This document shows, piece after piece, positions 21,087 through 32,780 of a DNA stretch of 36,697 nucleotides. This DNA is from Sphaeroforma arctica JP610. Lineage: Eukaryota > Opisthokonta > Ichthyosporea > Ichthyophonida. Positions within the stretch are counted from its first letter, which is position 1. Every line of letters begins with the position of its first letter. Location: positions 1 to 36,697 of the forward strand of contig NW_014039749.1 of NCBI RefSeq assembly GCF_001186125.1, in the 5' to 3' direction. Below the pieces are notes generated by a model. That model did no database searches, was not told the origin of the DNA, and was given only the letters and a program-made list of their open reading frames with translations. The position numbers and the translations under genes were made by a program.

Positions 21087-24000
21087 ATGCTAGTTAGGAG
21101 CTATGGACGCATTCGCATGAACTATGTGCCATCATATATAAGATGCGGTATGGGAAGCCCAGGCGGACGAATGATCTCGTCGACAGGTCAAAGCTCGACG
21201 GAGACGCACACAGAATTTGAACAGCCGCGCTCGATCACCCAGCGACGAGACGAAAGCACACAGTACACCTATACTCCTGGAGAAGGCCAGGTATGTTCTG
21301 CCTGAAGTTGACTTCAATGAAAATCATAATTTTATCAGTCATAGGGTAGCTGTCAAGCTCATGGTATATCACGCATGAAGTCGGGCCTATCATTCAATGA
21401 TTGACCAGAATACTATGCATTCAGTGTAACTGTTTTTGAGCAGTGTGCTTGTATATATCTATGTTTTTGTTTATATGTATATTTCGTATATAAGAGATAC
21501 CAGTCTTTAGCGCTACGTGCGCACTACAGAATTTTACGCGTGACAAGTTTAATTCTCGGAACTGAAATCTCTGTCAACACTTCTATGTTCACAATGAAAT
21601 AAGTATTCGAAGTACGATTGTAAGATTACGTATTCACAGTCATGTAAAAGCCACAAGGTCTGAATGAAACTTAAGTTGTTTTCGAATGCCTGACTAATTC
21701 TGTTTAATCTCCAAGTATTCGGGCAATGTGAGTGTACAGGTTATAGGTTCTAGCGTCTGACTAATATTCTTCTATGTTCTGTCTATCAGAGCAAGGTGAA
21801 TGTAAAGCATCTCGGCTCCGCTGGAATTCAAGGCGGGGTGACTGCAATTAGGCAATTTCTTCAGACCACTTTTCTGCCAGCGGGATACCCGGAGAGTCTT
21901 GGTCCAGGGTATCTCACGTTCGTTAAATATCAGGTACGTTGCTTCATGCCTAGTATAGTTTTCTTGAGATACGATACTGGCGTTAAATATCAGATACGTT
22001 GCTTAATATTCTTCTCTGCTTGAAGGCGAAGTCTTAAATTCTGGATACCAGGTGGTAGACCTTCGGCTTATGTACTTTGACATTTGCACGATGATACTTT
22101 GTACTATTTAAAGCCATCCAGTTGTTCGGCATTTGATACTGATACTGGTGCGCGTCTATTACAAATATAGTTTCCATTAACACGTTGATTGAAAATATTT
22201 GGCAACCATGTTATTGCCTACTTATGTGTTTGTGCGCTATGCAGCCTTGATTGTGAACGGCATGCTTGCATCTCGGGTTCCTTTTCGCTTCGTAGCACTC
22301 GTATTGCCCGGGTTCCATGCTGATATTCTACAGTACATCCGCGTATGATATCACTCGAGTTGCATTGGCGTGTATACGTCTGAATTCCACTTATCACCCG
22401 CACATCGACGTAACTTCCAGGTTATTATTCCCTCATCAGTCTTTGCATCACGTAGCCTCGAGTGTAAACGGCGTGCTTGCGTCTACGTTTCTTTTGTACG
22501 GCGTAGGCCTAGGCGAGAGCGCAGCCCCTGTTGCCGGTGCTGTCAATTGGGTCCTAAAAGATGGGTTGGGCCAGATAGGAACTCTGATGTTTGGCAAATT
22601 GATTGGTATGAACTATGCGTCTTGTTCATAGCGCATACTCTCCCACTCTCCACTGCTATACTATTGGAAATTAACCGTAAATCGTGATAATGACATGCAT
22701 TCAGTGGATTTGCCGGCCACTCATGCTCCCTACCCACATCATAACCATTGGCAATTGATCGTCTTTTAACAACTCGTGTATTACTGTATGGATTTTTTTT
22801 GGCAGCTCACAGATTTGATCTGAACGCGAAGACTTGGTATCTGTCTGCATCAGTGATGCTGAACGTAGGTATGTTTGGCCCGTTTCGATGTAAAATACCT
22901 ACCGCTTCTATTTTTCAAGCATCAAAGATATCGGTTAGGAAACATTTGGTCATTCAAAAAGCGTGTAGTCGCTCATACAGATCGATTTTCTCTCTTGCAA
23001 TGGATCAAATATTGAGTGGCTGTACTTTTACTAAACTCCGCTGTTTCGTACTCTATACTTATTTAGGCGTGTATCTCGAGTTGTCAACATTCATGGCTCC
23101 CCACCACTTTCTGGTATTGGCTTCGCTCGCTAATGGAATAAAGGTACGAGGAGCTGCCATATCTTGATCACTGGGTTAAGTATCGTGAGCACGGTTTCTC
23201 CTTATGGTGCAAGCACAATATATGCTACGTTCGCAATCCACAGCGCGACAGTCGTTTTGCGACGTGATCGGGGTACTGCACGTTAGACACTTGAATATCC
23301 ACTTTCGATAGGAATGGAGTGATGTTGAGATGAATCTTGAGTGGAGGGTACCATGGTACCTATAGTACGTATCTATATTCATAGGGTTTAAACAGGAATG
23401 GGTGGAATGCTTCATGTACTATAGCAATATTGATAACGGATATTTGCGCATTTCCCGAATTGAACCACGCCTGTTTAATTTATACCCGATTTACATCCCA
23501 ACTAGCCTAGTAGTGATTACGCCGTATATTTTTGAATCGGCCTGTCACAATTTGTATCGATTTGCTAGGGGCTTGCTTGGATGGCGGGTGGTTCGACGCG
23601 CTCCGCCTTCAATGTAAGCTTTGCCAGGGCCAACAACATTGCAGACATCACTGCGAAGGCTACTGCTCAAACGATCACCGCGTCTCTCTTCGGTAATATT
23701 CTACAAAGCTATCTATAGTGTTCTGGTTTGTGCAGCGGTACACCGTACTTTTCTCCGTGTAGATTCAAGGGCCATGGTTACCCGACGTAGGACCACACAG
23801 TACGGCTATCTCCTTGTGCTCAAACAATTGATACTGCTTAACATCGCATCTGAAGTCTCACTATCTTTTATCAACTCAGGAAACCTTATCGGCGTGTACC
23901 TCTGTAGTCAAATCGGTCAATCGCTCCAGTATGCTGTGGCGGCATGTGCGATCACATCTTGCGTGCATCTGGGTGCGGGTATGTCTTTACATCCGAAGCT

Positions 24001-25852
24001 ATCAATGTTTTTGCGTTGGCGATAAACTTACAACCTGCATACTCTCTTCGAAAGCACAAGTGTATCTTATTTTGTATGAGTGTGTGAATATACTGCCGGA
24101 TTATTGTGTAATTCGTACACGTGTTTTAACTGTAAAGTATCCTTTTCTTAGCTAGTCGTTCGTAATATGCGCACAGGTTGCCGTTGCCGTTAGCACAACA
24201 GTGCCACAGCTACGGCACTGTGACCGCTGGGTATTGAACATGGGGCGAATGGGTTAGAGATAGTTTCTGATGATGTGATACTAAATACCAATACATAGTG
24301 AGATCCTTGTTTTTGTGTTGGGACCCCCTCTGGGGCCTAGTATGGCTCAACAACGATTTTGTAATGACTCGGGTTAGGTATACTCGTAACATATATTTTG
24401 ATTCTTGTACCAACATACACAGCTTATTGGTGCGTGCGAAACATTCCGCTGAGCACCTTAAACCCCAGCCGGTTGCAGCTTCTTACAGATAGATTCCTGG
24501 ACTATCGCCGCTCACGTATGACTAGTGCACCTGAAAACCACGATAAAGGTACCCGCGGGACAACTCAATTGGCTCTAATCTATACTGTTGTCACAAACTA
24601 CTTTTTGTTCCGCGTGAAGGGTTTCAATCAATGTGCCTTCGCATAGTTCTCGTTCATGAACTGCTTTTCTGCTTTCTATATTAGAATGGGATCAATGTAT
24701 GCTCAACAACAACGGATGCGACCAAATCTTGAAAATCGAGTAGTTGCAATAGTCTGACTGTATCTTTTTTTTATGGAATCAATACAATGTTGTCTGTCCT
24801 TTCCGCAGCTCTGCCAAACCCAACCGACTTGGCTTTAGAGGACCCAGCCGTCCATTTTCCGCGTGTGCAGGTACAATTGAGAATGAGTTCATTTTTCCTT
24901 TTAATTCAGACTAGTTTATCACTGTTTATGACGGCGATGCAATCGTGGTGGATCACTCAGAAATTTGCGATGATGAGATTTCCAGAATATTGCTATAATT
25001 TTAAATTGTTTGAACCCTACCTAAGTTGTCAATGAATGTTCCACTGTAGCGCGACCAACGATTCTTGCCCGCCATCTCCGTTGGTGTGGATGTGATAGAG
25101 CTCTGTGGAGGCTCATCGAAGAAATTAGACGAACTACTCCAAATATATAAGGATTTGCCTTATATTGCCTCTGTAGATGATGCTGACGGGTCTGTTATGC
25201 TGGTGTTCAAGGAGGACGCCACTCCCCATCAGTGTCTTCGAGGTATATTTGGCATGTTGAAGTTCGAATGTCTTTTGAGGGTCAATTTAGCTGAACATGC
25301 ATCGATGGTCGGCAAAGGGTTTGATACTTGAAGGGGTTATAAGTCCGCACGCAGATTTTCGGTTTATAATCCACTACAAATCAAAAATATTAAGCAGTTC
25401 ACTAATAGATCATCTCTGCTGCTCAGGGTACCTGAATGCATGCATATTAAGAGACAGCTCTCGACAATGCCAACGAATAGATCGAACACCTGGTATGTTA
25501 CTTTTGTGCCTGTAGCGGTGCATGTCGTGTTGGAATGCGTGTGCGATTTTGTTGTTGCAACTATACGGCTCGGCTGATCTCTTTTTGTCAATTTTTTCGA
25601 ATACCTTCGCTTGCATTGTTGTGATTAGACGTATCTATTGTGCTGAAATAGTGCACTTCACTTCACCTCACACACCATGAATGCTCTTTCTTAAATCGAA
25701 ACAAATACGGAGCAGCCAGCAGAGTACAACTACTCGAAGCGATAGAGGAAAGCACTGCTGCTCAGGCCGAATATGTTGCACAGCTTGAAAGTACTGGATG
25801 GCATTATAAGCGCTTACAAATAGAGATAAATTCGAATAGAGCTATGTGGTAA
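21087..25852 (+). CDS. RUS family protein (RUSF1 / DUF647), 12 exons
   Basis: Exons: 21087-21290, 21790-21933, 22440-22605, 22806-22868, 23067-23143, 23569-23692, 23880-23978, 24423-24515, 24809-24870, 25050-25242, 25427-25492, 25713-25852 (or from 25716). Phases agree throughout, giving 476 residues, close to animal RUSF1. Family landmarks are FLPAGYPESLGPGYL, WVLKDGLGQIGTLMFG, AHRFDLNAKTWYLSASVMLN, MAPHHFLVLASLANGIKG, AGGSTRSAF, NNIADITAKATAQT, NIPLSTLNPSRLQLL, LPNPTDL and QLESTGWHYKRLQIEINSN. In plants RUS1/RUS2 act in UV-B signalling, auxin transport and vitamin B6 homeostasis; the biochemical role is unresolved. Several hydrophobic segments suggest a membrane protein. The ATG at 21087 has A at -3, and the leader (MLVRSYGRIRMNYV) is Arg-rich and Asp/Glu-free, as in organelle-targeting peptides. 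Donor 24548 is an in-phase alternative to 24515; the shorter form fits the family spacing better. Confidence 0.93.
21921..22004 (+). repeat. Duplicated splice-donor segment in the RUS gene
   Basis: A 24-base segment, 21921-21944 (end of exon 2 plus its donor, CGTTAAATATCAG/GTACGTTGCTT), recurs 60 bases downstream at 21981-22004 with one change. The donor GT has become AT (CAGATACG). The functional first copy is in phase with exon 3. Confidence 0.9.
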
Positions 25853-27195
25853 ATGATTGACAGCCCTAACTACTACACGAAGGTGTGGGGGTGTTGGGAT
25901 TAGCGGATGACAGACGCTAGAATCGGTCAAATGAGACATCTGCACGCTTTCCAGATATAAATTCGAGCTCGAGCTATGGTTTAAGAAGATTCGACATCAA
26001 TGACTTCCAAAGTGCTTATTTGCCAAGTTCGAGTGACTCGTTACACCTCTCAGTTGGCCAATTGTAAGAATGAATCTTCGCTTTACCCCGTTGTAACGCG
26101 TAAAGCTTGATGATCGATTCCCTTGTACGTCGGTAGCGATATTTACCTGTTGCGAAAAATTGAATGTAAGCGACTGTGCAGCCCATGTGAATCACGGCTC
26201 TCATGGCGTTTCCGAGCACCAACGAGTCGATGGGAGTCAAGGTGTCTTTTATATTGGAACACCTATCGATATGCACGGGGTTGTAGAAATCACACAAATG
26301 AGAAGGCCCTAAATCAAACGGATCACAATTAAAGAGCAATTGCATTCCCACCAAAGTTGTTTATCAAAATTAGCGGATGAAGATTATAAAAAGGCAATAA
26401 ATACTCGTGTAAATGATGTGCATGTTTGACCCACATACAGTCATATTACGAGGTGTATTTATATATTTAATAGTAGTAGCTAAGCCCTTAAGCTCATGAA
26501 TTGTCAGACATTTCTACTTCTGCGGCTTTGCTTGTGATGCATATGAGTGCCGTTGCGTTTGCTGATTTCAGGCCACTATTTTGTAGATCATGACTGGGAT
26601 TTCCCGGAGGGGTACAACTGATTCTCGTCACAGCTGATTCTCGTCAAGATATTCGTGTATGTGAACGAACCTACAGCACACACTGTTGTACGATAATAAG
26701 CTAACTGTCTGTTCCAGTCGTGTATTGGCGGTATGCACCCGATTACTTATATATATATATATATATATTCACATACACACTATTATATGTATTTGATAGC
26801 ATACATAGCAACACTGACAATACACCCAAGCTGATGAAGTGAGTGCGGCGCCCAAGTGTGTGGAGGATCATCGCGCATGGTGTTGATCGTCACGCTGTGT
26901 TCATTTTATTCTCGTACAGTTTGCTTGTTCCGAACGAAAAGCGGACAACGAAGCATAAATATGTATATGCATGTAATAATACTTGACATACATAGTTTAA
27001 AAGCTATAGTCTTGAATCAAGCAGACAAATGCAAATCTTATCTATTTAAAAAAAAAGAAAGAGTATTCTTTTTTTGATATGGTCAAGCTATGATAGAGAA
27101 ACGAACTTTGTTGACATTGAGTCGGACAATAAGATTGGATGCAACTTCATGATCATGCCACCGGCTCGTTCATATTAACAACGCCATATGAATCC
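25853..27195. other. Intergenic region between convergent RUS and PDZ genes
   Basis: About 1.3 kb without a supported gene. A minus-strand open frame (26016-26354, 112 codons) is not recognised; the plus strand is open across the same stretch as well, so it is probably chance or an old insertion. A (TA)n run lies at about 26748-26768. No AATAAA occurs within 100 bases after the RUS stop; AATAAA near 26397 is a possible but distant signal. Confidence 0.5.
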
Positions 27196-27205
27196 TTTAT
27201 TTATT
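27196..27205 (-). terminator. Polyadenylation signals of the PDZ gene
   Basis: On the minus strand, two overlapping AATAAA hexamers (AAATAAATAAA) lie about 17-27 bases after the stop codon at 27222, supporting the gene end and again implying a short 3' UTR. Confidence 0.65.
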
Positions 27206-27221
27206 TTTAGATATTATATTG

Positions 27222-28071
27222 CTATAATTGGCCTACGAATCGTTCCGTGGGCTTTTTTCTTTTGGTGAATTTCGTTAATGAAGTAAAGATTCGCGCAACG
27301 CGGGCTGACCTACGTGGCGATTGGTTGATATACTCACAATCAACTAAATATCTCAGGTTATACCACTTCAAGTGTACGTGTTGCAATAAGTAGCGTATAG
27401 CTCCGTGCACTAGCTGGGATACCAGCATCGTGGGTCCAAGGGTGATTTCAACCACTTTTGATCGCCTTGTCTCTTTTTCAACTAAACTTGCATACAACTG
27501 TGGGGTTGTACTGATAGTGGACTGGTTACCTATTCGAACTATACAGGTTTCTGGATTAAGGCCTGCCTCTTCTCCCACACTGCCCCTTTCAATATATGAT
27601 ATGTTGCCATCACCTGTAAATGTAACTCCGATTTGATCGCTGAAACGTCTGTGGGCTTTGGAGACATGTTTCGGAACGTGAATAACATATTTTGAGAATG
27701 CACTCTGATCCACCAATTCTATGGTAAGCACAGATGAAGTGTCCAGCTGCTCATTCGCGTCTTGAATAACATCGGATACTTTATAAGCCAATGCTTCCAG
27801 AGACAACGCGTTGATCGAGGTCAGCTCGTCACCGAATCTGAGTCCTGCTCTAAAGGCCGCAGTGAATGTGTTGTCTGCGTTGTATCTTTCCACATAAGCT
27901 ATATAAATGGTATTCCCCACAAAAATAAGAAATATACCAAATGCCTGCCCGGCCTCTTTCTTCACCCTAACTTCTCGTCTTCTGGTGGAGAAAAATTCTT
28001 CCCGCCAGCTTGGGCCTTTCTCCCTATGAATTGAGGTATCAATACCGAAAGTATCAGCTATCACTTGTTGA
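27222..28071 (-). CDS. Syntenin-like tandem PDZ protein (3' exon; 5' part not found)
   Basis: The reading frame encodes two PDZ domains followed by a short C-terminal segment, the syntenin layout. PDZ1 begins at REVRVKKEAGQAFGIFLIF and includes AAFRAGLRFGDELTSINAL, close to the syntenin AxxxGLRFGDxxLxING pattern. PDZ2 begins at KYVIHVPKHVSKAHRRFSDQ and has IGVTFTGDGNISYIERGSV and IVRIGNQSTI, with no spacer before it. The C-terminal part contains LVSQLVHGAIRYLLQHVHL, placed like the syntenin tail helix. Syntenins bind receptor C-termini and phosphoinositides at membranes and work in trafficking and exosome formation. The frame opens with GTG at 28064 and has no early ATG, so I assume an upstream exon. 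The acceptor AACAG at 28072-28076 gives a phase-2 entry. The N-terminal Tyr/Pro-rich part expected in syntenins was not found. Confidence 0.85.
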
Positions 28072-28074
28072 CTG

Positions 28075-28757
28075 TTTGTCCCTGTGTTTTTGGTGTTTAA
28101 GTATGCAAAACTTTGAGACTCTTGCTGTTGGTATTTTATATTGCCTCACTGGGGAGTGGTGTCGGGAGTCACTGCTGCCTCTGGTATTTGGGGTCTGGGC
28201 CTCTGGACCTCTGGGGCCCACCTTTGTCCATTGACCTTTAGAGAATAGAGAATTAGGGACTGAGAGTTGAGTGTGTGACTCTGTGCCCTGTTGACTGTGG
28301 AGAGCTGAGACTGTGAAAGTGTGAGTCGTGATTCGTGAAAGTGTGAGTCGTGATTCGTGAAAGTCTCTACAGAGTACAGCGTTTAGAGTACAGACTGCAG
28401 AGTGCAGTCTCTCTCTAGAGTAGTCGTAAAGTAGTGACATCTCACAGTGACACACCAGTCACCAGTCAGTCAGTCACCAGTCACCACTCCGAGTCAGGCA
28501 CTCCGACACTCGCCAGTTGGCAGGGGTGTGTGAGCCTGTGAGCCTGTGAGGCCGCCTGAGGCTGCCGGTGTCGGGCTGTCGCGGTGGGCTGTGGGCTGTG
28601 ACTGTAACTGGAGTCGTGACTCGTGAGTAGTGAGTCGTGAGACTTGACTTGTGTGTGAGGCTGTGACTGTGAGGCTGTGACTCTGTGAGTCGGTGACAGA
28701 CTGAAGTGTGAACTGTGACCTCTTTTTTACAGAAAGAGTTGCCTATTAGTATCGCGG
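28075..28757. repeat. GTGA/GAGTC-rich degenerate simple sequence
   Basis: From about 28260 the plus strand is dominated by GTGA, GAGTC, CTGTGA and CAGTCACCAGT words. A 22-base unit (GTGAAAGTGTGAGTCGTGATTC) repeats about 2.4 times at 28313-28365, and CAGTCAC words repeat at 28450-28485. Open frames in it are composition artefacts. It lies just 5' of the PDZ exon and may be its intron or promoter region. Confidence 0.75.
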
Positions 28758-28761
28758 ATGA

Positions 28762-29314
28762 CTTTATACGGCACTGGTGACAATAAAATCATTAGCCATC
28801 TCAGGTCCAGTTTCCTACCAGTCTCATACCTTTTTCGAGTTTACTTTGCTTTTTTAAGATGTAATAAGCGTGATTTTAGCCCATTTATTGCACTTGTTGT
28901 ATTAGTTCTTTGTCGGCCTCAAAGGAGAGGTCGACGTATGTTATTAGACACGAATAGTGTCAACTGTAAAACCATGGGCGAATCCGAAGCAATAGCTAAG
29001 ACAGAGGACGCCTATATACATGTCTCTAACTGCTAACATATGTCAAGCCCTTAACAGACAAGGACCTGACATAAGTGCAACAAATGGGTTGTATCCGCGC
29101 TACAATATCTAGCATTTAAGTCTAGCGCTTTCAGCCGACAGATAACAAACAAACCGGCAGAAAACAAACACATCTCACAAGTGCTTAAAATCACGCTAAT
29201 TACATTAATACCTATATTTAAGCAAATTAAACTCGAAAAAGTAAAAAGTACGAGACTGGTAAGAAACTGGGCCTGGGGGATTAATAATTTTATTGTCACC
29301 AGTGCCGTATAAAG
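28762..29314. mobile_element. Foldback / MITE-like inverted-repeat element
   Basis: 28762-28789 and 29287-29314 are exact 28-base inverted copies. The similarity continues inward with indels: CCAGTTTCCTACCAGTCTC near 28808 against its inverse near 29262-29280, TTTTTCGAGTTTACTTTGC against its inverse near 29221-29240, and 28861-28878 against 29186-29203. Arms are therefore about 120 bases, with weaker pairing further in (CCCATTTATTGCACTT at 28881, its inverse near 29075-29090). No transposase is encoded. This is typical of a non-autonomous DNA transposon, somewhat diverged between arms and so not recent. Exact ends and target-site duplication are not certain. Confidence 0.8.
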
Positions 29315-30770
29315 ACATTCGTCGGCCGTTGGGACTTGGAGTGGGAGTCGGGCATATGCCTATTTTTCAAAAACAAATAGAATAAAAATATTTATGCATG
29401 TACTTTACAAAAAATATAAAGACAATGCATACAAAATGCTTACACCTGATTGAGTGATTGTGTATACTATTCAGAAGAGAGTTATACATTACCAAAACGA
29501 GTCTATCAATCGATCAATTATTGTAAACAATCAATTGTAATACGTATATTTGTACCAGCATCTTTTTCTCGGACTTCTATTCGTCTAAATAGTAAAAACC
29601 GCTATTATTGGCTTTATTACTATTTGTACAATGCAACAGTGAACAGCCCCAACTCTCAACTTCTCAAGTACCCAACTTTCAAGAGCATTGAGCAGTGAGC
29701 CCAGTTAGCCCACTCAGCCCAGTGAACACTGAAACTTGAAAGTGAACAGTCCGTCAGTTATAGCCTTCTAACCGACACTGCTCTGATGGGTCGAATTCGA
29801 CCCATCAGCCAATTGGGTTTTGATTAATCAGCCACAACAAATATTAATCGAATCAAAAGTCTTTTTTACTTAGTGTTCCTTGTAGTTCGGTTAAGGTATT
29901 TGATTTGTTATTTTAAAACAAAACAAAAAACAAAAACCATTGTGATTTGTGAGTGCATTCCATGCCAATCATGCTCATGACTCCAGCACAGAGTCGTACA
30001 ACAGGCAGATATTTACGTAGTATTTACATAGAGACTCTCCGAGAGAGCGAGAGAGTGTCTAAAACTAAATAGAGAGAGAGTACTCACTAGTTACAACTCT
30101 TCAAGAATATGTGCAACCAGCATTCCAGTATCACTCCTTTTTGATTTTGCCCTAAATAGAATCGTATTACTATTTTTAATTAAGGTATTGGCCAAAGCAT
30201 GTTTGCGCATTTGGTGCGTTTGACCAAGCGATTACCTGTGATGATAGAGAATAGTCACTTTTGACTTTTGAGATGATAGAGAATAACACCATTGAGGCAA
30301 ACAACACCAAATATTGAACGGAGGAACCCGGGAATTTTAATTTTTTTACCATAGAGATTGACCGAGAGGCGCAATAAAAATCTATTTCATAGGCCATGAT
30401 TCAAATGCCTTGTATTGACGATTAGTATATGACTAAACGTTGTAGGTTTAATCTCATCCCGATTGGACTATTGATTCAAAAGCTATAAGAGATTCCAATT
30501 TGTATCAGAACTCAAGAACTGGGTCAAAGTCAAACTTGGCACACGTAGAAGTCAAACTTGGCACACGTATCAAAGGTATCACAGGACACAGGCATTTGTA
30601 CAAAATACCACAGCGGCATAGTCTCCTAAATTGGACAAATACAAGCCTTATTTCGATACTTTGTTAAAAAAAACAAACAAAAAATACAACCCGGGAATAT
30701 CAAATCCACCAATCAAATTTCGTTTGCAATGCAAACCAAATCCGTACGAAAGTTTTTAATAAATAGATTT
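29315..30770. other. AT-rich intergenic DNA, no gene seen
   Basis: No supported gene. Includes the 26-base palindrome at 29783-29808, purine-rich GAGAGAGCGAGAGAG tracts near 30040-30080, and a short direct repeat (GTCAAACTTGGCACACGTA) at about 30531 and 30552. A 73-codon minus-strand frame at 30176-30397 has no recognisable features. Confidence 0.55.
29783..29808. other. Perfect 26-base palindrome
   Basis: CTGATGGGTCGAA is followed directly by its reverse complement, with no loop and no mismatch. TGATTAATCA-type symmetric sequence follows near 29821. It could be a binding site for a symmetric dimer, the join of two inverted element ends, or a cruciform-prone site. Confidence 0.95.
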
Positions 30771-30892
30771 TTTAGAGGACGTATACGGTTTGCGCTACGA
30801 CGATGACGACAGACATGCTTGCATGCACACATACATGCACACATACATGCACGCATGCATGCACGCATACATGAACATGCATGCATACAGGA

Positions 30893-30976
30893 ACGCAGGC
30901 AGGCACGCAGGCAGGCACGCAGGCAGGCACGCAGGCAGGCACGCAGGCAGGCACGCAGGCAGGCACGCAGGCAGGC
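30893..30976 (+). repeat. 12-base minisatellite, 7 exact copies
   Basis: ACGCAGGCAGGC repeats seven times without change. The preceding 30810-30890 is CATACATGCA-type microsatellite. All open frames across it (both strands) are repeat artefacts encoding RQA, CVPA or GRHA series. Confidence 0.96.
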
Positions 30977-31330
30977 CGTTTTTAACGCATTCATGCGTGC
31001 GTGCGAGACAAAATGCATTCACGCATTCAAACGTAAGCCGGTTTGAATTCATTTATGTATTTTTGCATGCATTCAAAACTAGATGAATGCATTCATAAAG
31101 GCATGAATGCATGTACGTATGCGTGCACACACATGAAAATTTGAATGCATTCGTGCAATGGTTCATGAATTTACGTATTTGAAACTGTATGCTTGTTTGT
31201 GTATGCTTTCAAAATTGCATGCATACATGCAGTTTTGAATGCATTCATACTTGTATACATGCAGTTTTGAATGCATTCATACTTGCATACATGCAAAAAT
31301 ATATGAATGCATTTTGGAATGAATTTATGA
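30977..31330 (+). repeat. GAATGCATTCA-rich dispersed and tandem repeat block
   Basis: The palindromic word GAATGCATTC recurs at least four times among CATGAATGCAT-like words. A 32-base unit (CATGCAGTTTTGAATGCATT...) is present in tandem twice at about 31228-31291, followed by a partial third copy. No gene. Confidence 0.85.
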
Positions 31331-31640
31331 TAAAGCAAGGACGATCAACGAATAGAAATAATGGTAAATATCACAAAAAAACAAAACGATACTGACTACA
31401 GTTTACAAAAAGAACGACCGAATAAGCGCACTATAAGTAAGAGGTAAAGACTTCAAGCCAGGTACTGTATCATGCACATGAAACAACAATAATAAATCAC
31501 GGCTGGGAAGCCGCGGGGAATGCAAGCTTATTATCATAGGGAAAATTTATTTGTTCATATTCAGAAAAAGTACCATGTAAAAAGTAAAGTATTTCTCAAC
31601 CAGTACGGACTGTATTCAACAATACACGCTCTACACGCCC
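31331..31640. other. Short non-repetitive spacer, nothing recognised
   Basis: Plain AT-rich sequence between two repeat blocks. No exon, RNA gene or inverted repeat is apparent. Confidence 0.4.
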
Positions 31641-32194
31641 TATCACCATAAAATACACACACGTACACGCTCTCACTCACACACACTCTCTTTTCACGCA
31701 CACTATCACACACACACTCTCTCTCTCATACTCACACTCACACTCACACTTACACTGACATTCATACTCATACACTCTTACTCTCACTCATATTCACACT
31801 CACGCACACATTCACATTCCCATTCACATCCACATCCACATTCACATTCACATTCACGCTCACACTCAACTTTCAGTCTCAGTCTTAGTTTCCCGCACAT
31901 ACATACACTGACACACATACACAGATACATACATACATACATATACACATAACCACAATGTTCTTTTAAATTTTGTCGTATGCATCGCTATGTATAAATA
32001 AATACATACATTTATATATATATGCATGCATGCATGCATACATAAATACAGCATACATAAATACATACATATATACATACATGCATGTATACATGCAGAC
32101 ATACAAACACAAATACATACACACACATACACAAACACACACAAACACGCACACACAGAGAAAAACGCACACACATATTCACACAGAGAGACGA

Positions 32195-32227
<33 letters not shown>

Positions 32228-32780
32228 AATATAAAATTCATATTTACATGCATACATGCATACATACATACACACATACCTAAATATAAGCATACATAAG
32301 CATGCATACATAAATACATGCATACATGCATACATACATACACACATACCTAAATATAAGCATACATAAGCATGCATACATAAATACATGGATACATACA
32401 TACATACATGCATGCATGCCTACATGGATACATACATACATGCTTGGATACATAAATACGTACGTACATACATACATACATATATACATACATATATATA
32501 TATATATATACATATACATATGTATGTGTGCGCGCATACATGCAGACATACGCGAACAAATACACACACAGACACACATACGTACATACATACATACACG
32601 CATACATATATACAAAAATAAATAATTTTAAATTCTGTACTATTCAGCGCTTTACGTTTCATGCATACATACAAAAATGCATGCATACATACATACCTAC
32701 ATACATACATACATGCATGCATACATGTGGACACGCAGACGCAAACACAATGATACATATACTCTCACACAAAAACACAT
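31641..32780 (+). repeat. Large microsatellite field (CACACT, CACATTCA, CATA/CATGCATA)
   Basis: The strand asymmetry is constant over more than 1.1 kb: C/A/T with almost no G on the plus strand apart from CATGCAT words. It begins as CACACTCACACT and CACATTCACATT (31650-31870) and changes to CATACATACATA with CATG variants (31900-32760) and (TA)n cores near 32206-32226 and 32490-32512. A 70-base higher-order unit containing CACACATACCTAAATATAAG occurs twice, with that word at 32271-32290 and 32341-32360. The Cys/Val/Tyr- or His/Thr-rich open frames here are repeat translations, not genes. Confidence 0.95.

Noticed and set aside
24516-24548. Longer form of RUS exon 8 using the donor at 24549
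   Set aside because: In phase and possible, but the shorter exon fits the family spacing between the LNPSR segment and LPNPTDL better.
26016-26354. 112-codon minus-strand frame as a gene
   Set aside because: No recognised motif, no splice or polyadenylation context that helps, and the opposite strand is also open.
28054-28455. Minus-strand frame as the N-terminal part of the PDZ protein
   Set aside because: It is in another frame, its composition follows the GTGA simple sequence, and I found no donor joining it in phase.
30713-32758. Many overlapping Cys/Tyr/Val-, Thr/His- and Ala/Arg-rich open frames on both strands
   Set aside because: Translations of microsatellite and minisatellite DNA. 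The same repeat is open in several frames at once.
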